The notes under the pieces were generated by a model that was not told the origin of the DNA, did not search any database, and was given only the letters and a program-made list of their open reading frames with translations. This document shows positions 11,475-23,500 of a DNA stretch of 64,000 nt, piece by piece (positions within the stretch are counted from its first letter, which is position 1; each line of letters opens with the position of its first letter). The position numbers were made by a program, and so were the translations under genes. Origin of the DNA: Yamagishiella unicocca. Taxonomy: Eukaryota; Chlorophyta; Chlorophyceae; Chlamydomonadales; Volvocaceae. The stretch covers positions 1,364,001 to 1,428,000 of the forward strand of contig BDSL01000006.1 of NCBI GenBank assembly GCA_003116995.1, given 5' to 3'.

Positions 11475-14400
11475 TGCGGCGTGGGAGTGGGTGCGGATGA
11501 AGAGATGGAGCGAGGGTGATAGAGGCGCAGAGGCGCGAGCGCAGCGTGGTGTTGCAATTGAGCCGTGTGTGATGGGTAAGAAGCTCGACGGTTGGGTTTG
11601 AGAGGGGGTCGATGGATGGGGGCCGGGTACTTTTATCGGTCGGTTGGCGATAGCTGGAGGTATTAACTACCGTGCATGGTCATCGCGGCTCGTTGCGGCA
11701 TGGTTGGGCCAAGGAGTAATTATGCATTTGTCGGTGGGCTTGAGGCAGCCACAACTCGCCTCGCGTCGCCTTCGGTTCCCTGGTCCATAGCATCATTATC
11801 TAAGTGCTGAGTTGCCATGCTGGGTTGCAGCTGAGGGTCTGATGGTCGGTTTCGTGTCAGTCGTCCCAGAGGCCAATTCGGGCTTGCCCTTCTCTTTGAG
11901 ATAAAAGCTTTAATCTTCCTAGTGAAATACGGACTAGAAGCAGGACCCTAAAATCGTGTACAGAAACTGGAAATCAGTGCTTTAATCGCACTCCCGTCAC
12001 TCTCGGTCTCCCGCCTTTTGGTGCTCTGCGGTGTACGGAAGACCGTTCCATTCCTTTCCATTCCAGGGTTTATATACGGCTAAGCCGAAACAAGCAGTAG
12101 TATATTCCAGACATTTGTACACCCACAGGACAAATGCAATGTATGCGACTGCTTTTGTGGCAAACACAAAGCGCTGCGTTTAATCTCGTTTTATTCCACC
12201 TCATGTAGACCTGTAGGCTACCGATTCCAGTACACTTATCAACCCTCTCGCAGAAAGTCAGAGCAAAATGAGCAATGACCTCCTCACACTTTCGCGTCAG
12301 CTCATACTGGGGATTAACGTTGTACATGAGGTACTGTTATATGCGTAATGGGCGTGTAAAGTCAAAAGGGGCAAGTTATCCTTTCGACAAAGATCGGCAT
12401 CATTGGATTGTACCTTTCCAGGTTGCTAGGTTCGCAACTGACGAGTCCTTGCGAGTCAACAAAGCACTTGCAGCAGCAGTTGCGGTATTATTATTAGGTG
12501 GATGCGAGCAAACCTCAAGCGCTCATCAGTTTTGTGCAGCTGTCCGCCTGTCCCGTGTGTACGAGCGATTGATCCATTGGAGTTCCCAACGTAGCCGGAG
12601 CTGAGGTTTCTTGATAAACCTTCAACTTCTGCAATTTCCTTGTTCATCGCAACTTGCTGCTGCGCGAATAGCTTTCGGTCGGCCTGATATATGGATAACT
12701 TACTGAAGCTGCATCGCATGCAGTGAAGGCGGGGCGATTATTCGTGGGTTCACCTCGCTAGTTGATGATGTAGGGCTGTTTTTAGGTATCCACTTCTAAC
12801 CGTCCTAGTTCCGGCGGACTCGCTTGTTGTACGTTCCCTGCCAGGGGAAGGGGGTAGCCCTAGGTAGAAGCCCTATGGCACTATAGCACCTAGGATTTAG
12901 ATGAGACCACCGTATGCATGTTAATTTCGCCGTCTCTGACGCACTGACGCACACCTAGTCAACCAGGGAGGCCCAAGGAAGGTGGCCGAGGAGGGCTTGA
13001 GAGGTTTTGTGGACCGCCTTCGATGCATCATTGCACACAATCCTATAAGCAGGGCGGTTGGCACATCAGTTGCTAAAGGCGTGGCGTCCCTTTCCTTGGA
13101 CTTGTGCACAGCCGAAAGCATTCCTCCACCCCTTTCATGGAAACGCTCATGTAGTACACCAGCGAGCAGTTATAGTAACATGGTAACACCAAGTTGCATG
13201 CGTTGATACTGCCACGCATCTTCGCCCACGGTCACGATACAGGAGGGGCGACAGGTGCAAAACAACAGCTTTTACACCATATTCAAATAGGGGACTCGGA
13301 TGATTATCGTGTACATAACTTGAGTAGCTAGTTACGAGTGAACTTGCTGAACTATGTGTCAGTCGTACTGTCCGGCTACCGTTCGAAGGAGACATTCCCC
13401 CAAGGCCCCATCCCGGACGTGCCCACCATTAACCATCGCTATTGACTTCGATATCCTAATCCAAATTCATGGACCTACCTCATAGCTTCTGAATGTTGCA
13501 GGCAAACCAAGCCTGGGGAAAATTGCCGACTTGCGGCCCCATGATGTGAGCCTGGGAATGGCCCAGGCTGCAACTTGATTTTCGACTTGTTGAATGGGCT
13601 GCGCAGCGTCGGCGACTGCAAGAGCGCAAGCGGAGCCGGGAGCCGAGAAAAGTGGAGACCATGGAACCACCGAGGAGAAAGAAACGGAAAAGGCGAGCCT
13701 GGCCCCAATATGTAGCTATGTTTCGTTCCTATGTTCGTTGCATTGCTTGCGTTTTCCATTTGCGTGCTTGTCGGGAGGTGCGGCCATGTGACAGACCTGG
13801 CGCTGTTGCCACTCACAACTCCTGGCATTGCAGGTGCAAGTATGCTTAAAGGCTTCAGAAACTGTGAGCCCTGTACCGTCACACAATCCGTCGGCTACGT
13901 TGCTGAAGCCCGCGGAACTGGTGCGCTCGGTTGAGTCGCGTATACGCATGCAGTTTATAGTTTACATATGTTAATTGGTTTCTATATTGACTCACGGGTC
14001 AGCAATGTTGGCGTAGGGGCTATGCGACGGTGCCTACGCGGACAAGTCAGTCCTGCTGACCCGAAACCCCTCCTCCTCCTTACAGACAAGCGTTCAGGAG
14101 TTCGACCTCCGGACAATGCATTCTAAGACTGAAACACGGAAGAGTTTAGTCCACACCCAGGTGCGTAGTTTGTGACTGCTCCGCTACCCGCCCGCCCCCT
14201 TCGCTCGTGGGCCGGTGTTAAGACAGAAGCTGGATCAGGTTACCCCTCTGGCCACCGCCTCGCACGCCTTTGCTGGCATGGACCTCTGATACATCTCACG
14301 CCATAACGCTGCCTGCAAGCTGAATACTCGCGACGGAAGGCAAGCCTACGCCGCGACCTTTCGCTCTTCACGACAGCCTCCCGCCATTTCAAAAGATGCA

Positions 14401-14570
14401 CACGGTCCAGTCCCCATGCCGTTGGACGCTTAAGCTTAGCAGCCAGTAACTTTTCCTTATGCCGATATCTATCGGCACATAATCGCGACCCTCGTCCGCT
14501 GGGTTCCCGCGCGGACAGTATCAAGCACGTATCCTTGGGCCCCCCTTTGCATCCCCGCCTGTTGTTGGCG
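11475..14570. other. Divergent intergenic region, lower GC
   Basis: This 3.1 kb gap lies between the TIPIN start (-) and the STAND gene start (+). It is clearly AT-richer than the gene-dense parts, especially 11.7-14.0 kb. It must hold both promoters. Open frames are short, and only the minus-strand pieces at 12070-12718 look coding-like. Confidence 0.5.
12070..12718 (-). other. Coding-like fragments, possible degraded or unannotated gene
   Basis: Two minus-strand stretches have protein-like composition at lower GC. One, about 12679 down to 12470, follows an acceptor-like ATATATCAG and reads ADRKLFAQQQVAMNKEIAEV and onward. The other, about 12316 down to 12190, follows CCCCAG and reads YELTRKCEEVIAHFALTFCE. 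A donor at about 12462 would join them in phase 0. I do not recognise the sequence and no upstream exon is evident. It could be a small gene, a pseudogene or chance. Confidence 0.2.
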
Positions 14571-17500
14571 ATGCAGACGAGCAAAGTGGTTCCGGAGGTG
14601 GACCCAGATGGCTCCGTCTCACCCATCGTTCGCGGGCCCCTGCCGCCGGTGGAATTCCGCCGGCGGTCTCAGCTCTTCAACCCCAGCATGCGGGGGGCCA
14701 CGGACGGGAACTTGGAAGTCAACAGGCGCGATTCCGGCGAACCCCTGTTCAAGCCCGGCCGCTCCTCAGTCGATGGCAACATCACGTGGCCCGGGCCGGG
14801 CGGCATCGGGTCGCAGTCGCCGATGCGCAGCGGCAGCGTCCTCAGCGGTCTGAGCGCCAGCAGCCCCGCAGCAGGCACGCCCTTCCTCCGTGGCAGCATC
14901 AACGGCGCGGTGACCGGAATCCTAAAGGCCAACGGGACCGGTAGCGTGCGCGTGCCTGGGACCCGTAGCATCATGTTCAAAGAGGCGGCGAAAACGACGC
15001 TCATGTTCGACAAAGCGGACGATGATCTGGCCGATGAGGACTACTACACGGACGATGCCAGCGGCGAGCGGCATGCGGCGAACATGGTGCCGATGCGGGT
15101 GGAGAGCATCACCGAGCAGCAGACGGAGCTCATGTCGGGAGGCAGCATCATCTTTCGATCGGGCAGCCAGGCGCTGCTGGCGAAGAAGGTGCGACGGACG
15201 GGGAGCCGGGGATGTGGGTCGTGTGGGTCGCTACATGCTTCGTCGCACGAGGCTGGCGGGAGCGGGCCAGTGCGGCGTGCCCGTGTCGGGCCGGGGTGGC
15301 GCCGGGAGTTGGGGCGGGCCAGGGTTGGGCCGCGACCCAAATCGGTTCTACGTGAGAATGCGGTTGATGTGCCGCGGAGGGGTCTCGGAGCGGGGGGCCT
15401 TATGCTCCTGTCAGCATGGGCATCTGCGAGCGGGGTATGGCGTGCCTGGGAAAAAGGGAGGTAACTTACACGAGCAGTGTCATCCTGCGTCAGCAGCAGC
15501 AGTAGCAACAGCATTCAGGAAGAGCGATGCTGGCGGCGTCTGGATGGAAGGCGAGCGCAGCTGCATTCGGAGCCGCGGGTCCTTTTCTGGGGCGATTTGC
15601 CTGGCGACCTGGCGGACCGGCAGCGGCAGCACGGGGGCCGGTCCGCTGCGCAATCCTGGCCGGTGTGGCTGCGCTGCCTTTATCGCATCGGTCTCACTGT
15701 CGTGGGAGGCGGGCACCAATGCCAGCGATGCCGGAGGCCGAAGGTCCCGCACGCACTATGGGCGGGGCTTGGAGGGGGGTGGGCGTCGGTTCCTGGTGGC
15801 TGGGATGCGTGTAGGGTCGAGGGGGCAGGCGGGTAGGGGCGAAGTGCCATGACACTGCCCGAGTAGCCAGGCTTGGAAAAGGCACGGGGCCGGAGCTAGT
15901 TTGGCGGGAGGAAAGGGGCTCACGCCGCTGCTGAGGTTGCAAGGAAATACGTGCACGAAAGAAGAAACCGTTTGGGATAGCCGTTTGGAGAATTCAGTGG
16001 GGGAGGTTAAGTCGGAATGCAGATCGGATGGGATGGGTTTGGCGCGGTGGACTTGTCTGTGGCGAGGGCTGGTCTCGGGGAGTCTTGAGGAAGTGGGGTT
16101 CTGCTGTGACGATGCGGAGGAGGGGAAAGTGGACCGCGCGGGGCACCTGGGTGTGCAGGAAAAACGTCCGCATCGACGTCTCGCAGGGGGTGAATGGGGG
16201 CCACCCAAAATGGCCGGCTGGCTGTCCTCCCCGGATGCTGCTCCCGAATGCCGCACCGCTGCTGCTGGGGGAAGCAAGCCCCCAGCAGCCGCCCGTGGAC
16301 AGCGGGCCTGTCCGTGCAGAGGTCAAGCCCGGGCAAAAGCTGCTGCAACCTGTAGCGTTGCGGAGCCAACCGCTGGGTTACAGCCACCGCCGTTTCAACC
16401 CCTCCCCCTGCCCGGCCCCCTACCCCCTACCCACCATGCATCGCCGGCCCCTCGTGGCACCCTGCACGTGTCCTGCTGCCGCGCGCCCTCCGCCTCCCCC
16501 ACTTGCACCAACCACCCCCAACCGCTAACTCCCGGTCGCACGTGTACGGTACATTACATATAGGAGTGCGGCTCGCTGGCGGCACCCACGGTCATGTGGC
16601 GGAGCAAAGCGATCCTGGCATCCCACCTCGGGGCCGCCGCCGCCGCCGCTGCTGGCGGCACCCTCTCCTCCTTCCTGCACACCGCATCCGCACCACACCC
16701 GACGTACACCCCCGTGGAGGCCTGCGCCCAGGAAGATGACGAACCGCCTAACCGCCGGACTCAAATCGTCTCCGCGCCGTCTTCACCGTCGCCCTCTCCG
16801 GTCCGCGCCAGGCCGCCCCTCTCGCCCCCGAGCCGCCCGCCGCCCCCGCCGCTGACGTCCCCCTTTGCCGTTGCGGTCTCAAAATTGCATGCCGTACAGT
16901 CACTGTTGGCGCCCAGCAAGTTGTTTCGGAGTGCGGAAAGCCAGTCGTGCATGGCCAACGGCCTGCCGCCGGTCAAGCAGACGGGCCACCGGTCGATAGG
17001 GAGCAGGTCCATAGGAGTGGTGAGTGGCTGGGCGGGTGCGGGTGCGGGCGGGGTCCGCAACCGGGCAGCCTGCCTATTGGCCGGCCAATGTAAGGGCTTG
17101 GGAAATGGACGGAGGCCGCTGCGCCGGCGCCGTTTTGCGTCGCACCGCGTACTGGGTGGCGGGGCGATGGCGTCAAAGGGAGGGAGGGTGTGTTTGGGCG
17201 CAGTAGTGGTCGCACCGGGTAGTAATCGCATCGGGGTAGCCGGCAGGACTTGGCGGAGGAAGCGGCAGGGGGCAGGCCGGGCGGAAGGGCGGGCGGGCGG
17301 GGGCAGGGCAGGGTGGGAGCTGGTGTAGGCAGGGTGGTCCTTGGATCGCTGGGGGCCCGCAGGGTTCCGTAGCCTGGCGCGCGGGTCGGGGCCCAGAGCT
17401 TCGGGGTGCTGCAGAGGGGAGGTGCTGCGGGCGCCGTGTTGCATGAACCGCTCTCGACCCCGCCCCATGCCCCCCACCTCTCCCTCCCACCCCCTTGGAC

Positions 17501-20500
17501 GTCGCATTGAACGTCGCTCCAACCCACCGGCCACTTAACAAACCCCAACCGATCCGCCGCCCGGCCGCCGCTCGCTCCCCGCCGCAGCGCTCCGAGGTCA
17601 GCTTCGCCGTGGCGTCACGCGACGTGAACACTCCAACTGTGGCGCGGCGAGCAGGGGGCATGCAGCAGGTGTGGCGAGCAGGGGGCATGCAGCAGATGAT
17701 CAGCTGGAACCATGGCAACACGCCACCCTAACTCCCATGTCGCCTCCTCCGCCACGCGCAGGGCCCGGGTCGTGGCGAGTCGGGTGTGAGCTCCCTGGGC
17801 GCACCGAGCTCCGGGGGCTCTCGTGCGAACAGCGCTGGGGCGGATGCCGGCGGCTCGGGGGACCAGATGCGCCGCAGCAGGCTGAGCCGAGGGCACACGG
17901 ACGCGGACGGAGGCGAGGAGATGCCCGGGTCGGCTGGGGAAAGCGACTCGGGGAGAGCAAGCAGGCGCCCGCCAAAGGTGCGACGGGTTGGGTTTTGGTC
18001 GGCGGGGAGGTGCGGGGCGTGGCGTGGGTGCCAACTAGGCTGGAGGCCGTTTGGGTATTGGGGGTAGGAGGCGCGGCGCGGGGGACGGGTCTTTTTAACT
18101 GGATAGAGATGCCATTTGAAGGGACGGCGGGCGTGAGCTGAAGTCGGGGGGGGAAGTGCAAAAGAAAAGGAAGAAGAGGCAGGACGGTGGCCACGGTTGG
18201 TGGAAGTGGAACCTTCTCGTTGTGCCGCGTCACCAGCCGGTGTGCTGACGCGGCGGGTCGCTCCTCTCTGGCCCTGCTCCTGTTTGCAGCGTGGTGGCAA
18301 AGAGTGGGACGCCAAGGGCGCCAGGTGGCGGAGAACCAGCGTGTTCCAGTCCTCCGCGCACTGCGCCATCAGCATCCGCTTCCTGCGCAAGCTGCTCACG
18401 GAACACGTCATGCCGTTGGCCAACCGCCTAAAGATACCTCTGGCGCAGGTACGGCAGCGCAACTGAGAGAATCGAATCGGGATGTGGGGTTCGGGCGGGA
18501 GAGTGGTATGATTCGGGGGAGTTGTAGAGCTGCAAGTCACGTGGGGGCATGTGGGGGCGGTGGAGGTGGGGTTGATGCAGCAGGCGTTGCTGCTCGTGGG
18601 TTGGTAATGCGATGTCGTTGAAAGGATCACAAAAAGGAATCCTGGTCTCCTAGTCTGCAAACGCAGCCCAGAGACGCCGTACCACCGGCTCTGTAGGGTC
18701 ACGGTAAGGTCACGGTAGGGTCACGGTAGGGCCATGGTAGGGTCACGGTCGTCCCCTCAGCCCCCACGCCCCACCACACGACACCACACGGGCTCATGCC
18801 TCCCCCGGTCTCCCCCCCATCAGGTGAACACCATGATGGTCAACGAGATGGTGGTCAAGGAGCTGACCAAGGACGAGCAGTGTCGCCTAGTAGACGTGCC
18901 GGGGCTGGTGCCGGTGGTGAGGCGGGGCGGCGGGGAAGAGGGGGGTGCAGTGGGAGGCCGCGAGGGTGGGCGCCGTAGCCTGGGGGGCATGCAGGTGGGG
19001 GGGGTGGAGGGCGAAGTCTTCGGATTGAGCAGTGTTGGGCGCCAGCAGGCGGGGGCGCAATCATCGACCACTAGATAACCCAAGATACGTGCGGGGAACT
19101 CGCCATCGCTGTCCCAAACGGTTTTTCCTTCGTACACGGGTTTTTCTCGCAACCACCGTTGCCACCTCCACCACACACCGCACACGAGCCGCAGCCCCTC
19201 CTGGCTTCGCCGCAGCCACCATCGCCCTCCATCACCCAACGCAACGCCCGTCCGCCGCCCCTCTCCCCCTGCGCCTTTAGGAGGACGTGGGCGAGCCGGA
19301 CTACTTCATCAGCCACGCCTGGGGCAACCCCTTCGCGCACCTGGTGCAGTGCGTGTGCGACCACCTGAGCGGCGCCCTGGACTCCACCAAGGTGTGGATC
19401 GACATCGCGGCCGTCAACCAGCACCCCACGGAGCAGCAACAGGACGACCTGGCAAACCTGAGGAACGCCATCTACAAGTCAAAGGTAGGGGAGGAGGGAA
19501 GTGGCATAAAACCGGCTGTACGACATGGGTCGAACAGCTGGCGCGTTGTCTTCGGACACATGGTTGCGGGCGCATGCTGGAGGGAAGGGGAGAGCGCGCG
19601 GGTGGGGGGGGGTGCAGCGCGAGGGACAGAGGGTTTGGAAGGGTAGTGAAGAGGGGGGAGGAGAAGGGCGATGGCGGGCATGTGCGGCTGCAATCCCCAG
19701 CTCCAAAGCCCTTGCGCCCACCCGCCCGGCCCCCAGGCTACCCTCATGTGCTTGGACGTGACTGGCGCGCCGTTGAAGCGCGTGTGGTGCCTGTACGAGT
19801 GCGACAACACCATCACCATACACGGACCGGATCGCCTGGTGCTGCTGACGCCGAATTTCAGCGTCAAGGTGGGCGGGAGGGGGAGGGGGCAGCGGGGCTC
19901 AGAAGAGAACCGATGGACAGGCGGGGCTTAGAAGAGAACCGATGGACACAGTTGTGATCAAGAAAGAACCCGCGGGAAAGACGGGGAGGGGAGGGAGAGG
20001 GCAGGGACCGCGGTTTGAGCAGCGCGACGCGATATGAGGGAGGGACGCGTGAGGGCGGATGCGCCGGTGCATCCGCGCGACCAGGAGCAGGGCGACAGGC
20101 TCGCGCCGGCCGTACTAATCGCGGATGACAAGTGGGCCGCACGGCAGTGCCTTCGCCTCCGCGGCTTCCTGTCCGGAGTTTTTCAGCTTCCTTGGAAGCT
20201 GAAAAACCCACCCCTGCTGCTCCATCCCGCCCTTACCTCCAGGACATGGCGTCGGTTTTCACCTCCATTAACGTCGTGGACTCGGGAGCCTACAAGCAGT
20301 CCGACAAGGACAAGGTGGGGCGGGAGGACTGGTGCGGGGCCGCTGGCGGCCCGCGGGGGGCAGCCATGCAGGTCGAGGGTTCGCATTGCCCTCGTTTGCC
20401 GGAATCGTCTGCGACTTTCGGTGGCCCTCCCTGGACTCCTGACCCAGCCTCTCCCCCGCCCTCCCCCCGCCCGCTCGTCATGTGCCGTGTTCGTAACTCG

Positions 20501-23500
20501 CCTCAGATCTTGGAGGACATTGTCTCCCACCACGGCTCCACCACCGCCTTTGACAACAAGCTCAAGCTACTCTTCCTCTTCGAGCCCTTGGACATGCAGG
20601 CAGACTTGGAGGTGCGGCAGGGAGGGTAACAGCCCAATCCGGCCCTGCCGGTCCTGCTTCACCAAGCTCAGCCAGCGTCGCTTCATCTCCTGGTTTACTT
20701 TCTCAACTTCTCTCTGCCCTGCCCCGCCCACTGCACCTCCTCCTTTACCGATCCATCCTCGTCGGTCTAACCCCGCCACGGCCCGCGGCGCCCCCAACCC
20801 CCCTTCTCCCCCCCGCAGGCCCTGTTGGAGGGCACTGGCGGCACCCAGGAGTACGACTTCTCGCCGCTGCAGATGTGGCTCACGTCGCCGCGCTCCCCGC
20901 AGGTGTGCGTCATCAGCGGCCCGGCAGGGAGCGGCAAGTCGACCATCTCCGCGGCGCTGTGCTGGGACGAGAAGGCGCAGCAGCGCCGCCAGAAGACCCT
21001 GGCAAAGGTAGGCAAGGCAGTTCGTGCCTTTCGGGACGTGCCTTCTCACCGCCCCAGCCCGGTTGATGGGGTGACTTTTCGCGAAAGTATTTTCTGCGCT
21101 GATAATTGTTCAGGCGGCTAATAGATTATGTTTGCATAGTAGAGTTTGGACAACAACGGAAGTACAATTCAAATGTAAGCGACGGATATATAGATACGAA
21201 TTGTTGCGGGCTGCGGACCTGCAGGGCCGAGTCCACGTCAACACCCACGCCAGCGCCAGCGCCACCGCGCAGCTGTCCCGCCAGATCAGCGGCCTGGAAG
21301 CCACCAGCGACCCCATCGTGCACGCCTACCACTTCTGCAAGTACAGCGACGTGCGGCGGCAGAGCCCCATCCGCATCGTCAAGACGCTAGCCTACCAGCT
21401 GGCGCAGCGATTGCCGCTGCTGCGGTCGTACTACGCAGGGCTGGACCTGGGACAGGTGCGTCCAGGGAGGGGCATTAAAACCGTTGACGCGACAAGGACA
21501 GGATAGTTGGCGCATGGTCGGCGGACGCCTAGTTTGTGGGCGCATTCTGGAGCACTGGGACGGACTACCGGCAAAGGCTATGGAGGCGTCCAGGGAGGGT
21601 TCGAAGGAGACCCGTGGATGCCCGAAAAAAACCGTTAGAAAACAGCGTCCAGGAGGCGTCCAGGGGGGGCCCGTAGGGCCATAGGGAGGGGCACAGGGAA
21701 CGGGCATCAAGGAACTGGGTGCAGGCGGGGGAGCAGGGGTCTTCAGGTAGAAGGGGAGCAGGGGAGCAGGGCTTCAGGCTGGAGTGTGTAAGAGCAGGTG
21801 GCGGATGGGGCTGCCTTGTTTGCTCGCTGTTCCGCTCTCAATCCCACCTAATCCTAAATGCACGCGCCCGGCGCCACAGGTCCAACAATTGCACCAGGCC
21901 TCCACCGCTTTCCGGTTGCTGCTGCTCAAGCCGCTGACGACGCTACTGCCGCGGGACGAGAAGGTGCGAGGAGCCGGCTTGGGCTCGCAGAACCCTCCGT
22001 TTACTTTCGGTTTACGACATGCGCACCCGCTTTGGTATTGCTTCTCCACGAACGCCGTACCCATCTTGTGCACGCTAAACCGCTGGACTAAAACCGCCGT
22101 ACCCTAAAAACTCCAACAAAACGCCTACCGTACCTACAAAACCGCCCACCCCAACCGCCGTACCCGCAAAAACGCCGTGCCCGCAAAAACCTCGAAAACC
22201 GCACCCCTTCCCCCCTCCCAACCCTCCTCACTCCCCCTCCGCCCTCCAGGTCGTCCTGCTCGTCGACGCCATGGACGAGGCCGACAACCCCTCGCAGCTG
22301 CCGCTCGACAACGCGGTCCTGCAGCTCATGCTGCACCAGCTGTCCTGCCTGCCGCGCAACGTCCGAGTCATCACCTCGACCCGCTCCGCACCCCACCTCA
22401 TGGGCCCCCTGCGCCGCAAATTCCACGGAGCCCTGGAGCTGACACCCGCCATGGTACGGAAACGAGAAACCACGCTTGCGCAGCTGGAGCGGCGACTGAC
22501 CAGCCGCTTCGGCTCGACGGCTGCGGCGGCGGTGATGGGCTGCGGCGGCGGCGAAAACAACCTGGTCTACTACAGCGTTGTGATGCTGTTGGACCCGCCG
22601 TTGGACATGGTGCCAAACACGCTGCCCGCGTGCTACAACGCGGTGTTCGCGGCGGCCTGGCCCCGGCTGACTGCCCAGCAACGCAGCGACGCCATCAAGG
22701 TGCTCCAGGTGCTCATGGCCGCCCGGGAGCCGCTGCAGCTGTCGCTGCTGGCGGGGCTGGGGCTGGAGCACGTGCTGGAGCTGCTGCCGGGCTGGGGCAC
22801 GCTGCTGTACGAGCGGGAGTACCGGGTGAGTCGGGGGGCGGAGGTGGGGGTGGGATGAGGAAGTGGCGGAGGGGAGGGGAATTGCGGTCCCGACGTGGTC
22901 ATTTCGCGACCTGCACGTTCGAACCGCGGCACCCTCGGCCGCCCACGCCATCCCTTGGCTGTCCTTCCTAACCAGCGGGACCCGCGGACCCCCTCCCTGC
23001 CTCCCCTCCCTGCCTCCCAAAACGTCTGTTCTAAACGGTTTTTTCGGGCATCCACGGGTCTTCCTCGAACCCTCCCTGCCTGCCCCTCCCTGCCCTCCTG
23101 GCCCCGCAGGTCTACACGCTGCACAAGTCGCTGCACGACTGGATGTCCGACCCCGCGGCTGCGGGCGACTTCCACGCCGACCCGCGGATCGGCCACGCGA
23201 CGCTGGGCCGCTACCTGTTCAACGCGGCGCACCCGCTGCCCTCGTACGGCGCCAAGTACCTGGTGACTCACCTGCTGACGGCGGGGCAGCTGAAGGAGCT
23301 GCTGGACCAGGTGGTGACCGACATGGACCACCTAGAGGTGGGTGCCGGCAGGAGGGCGGAGGGGGGGAGGGGATGAGGAAACTGGTGTATTCGGCATAGT
23401 AATCGAGGCGACGGAATCTCCGGGAAACTAGTGTAGGAAGGGAGTGCAGGAAATGAGTTTTGCGCGAGTTGCATGCCGGATTGCTCGGGCAGACGGAACG

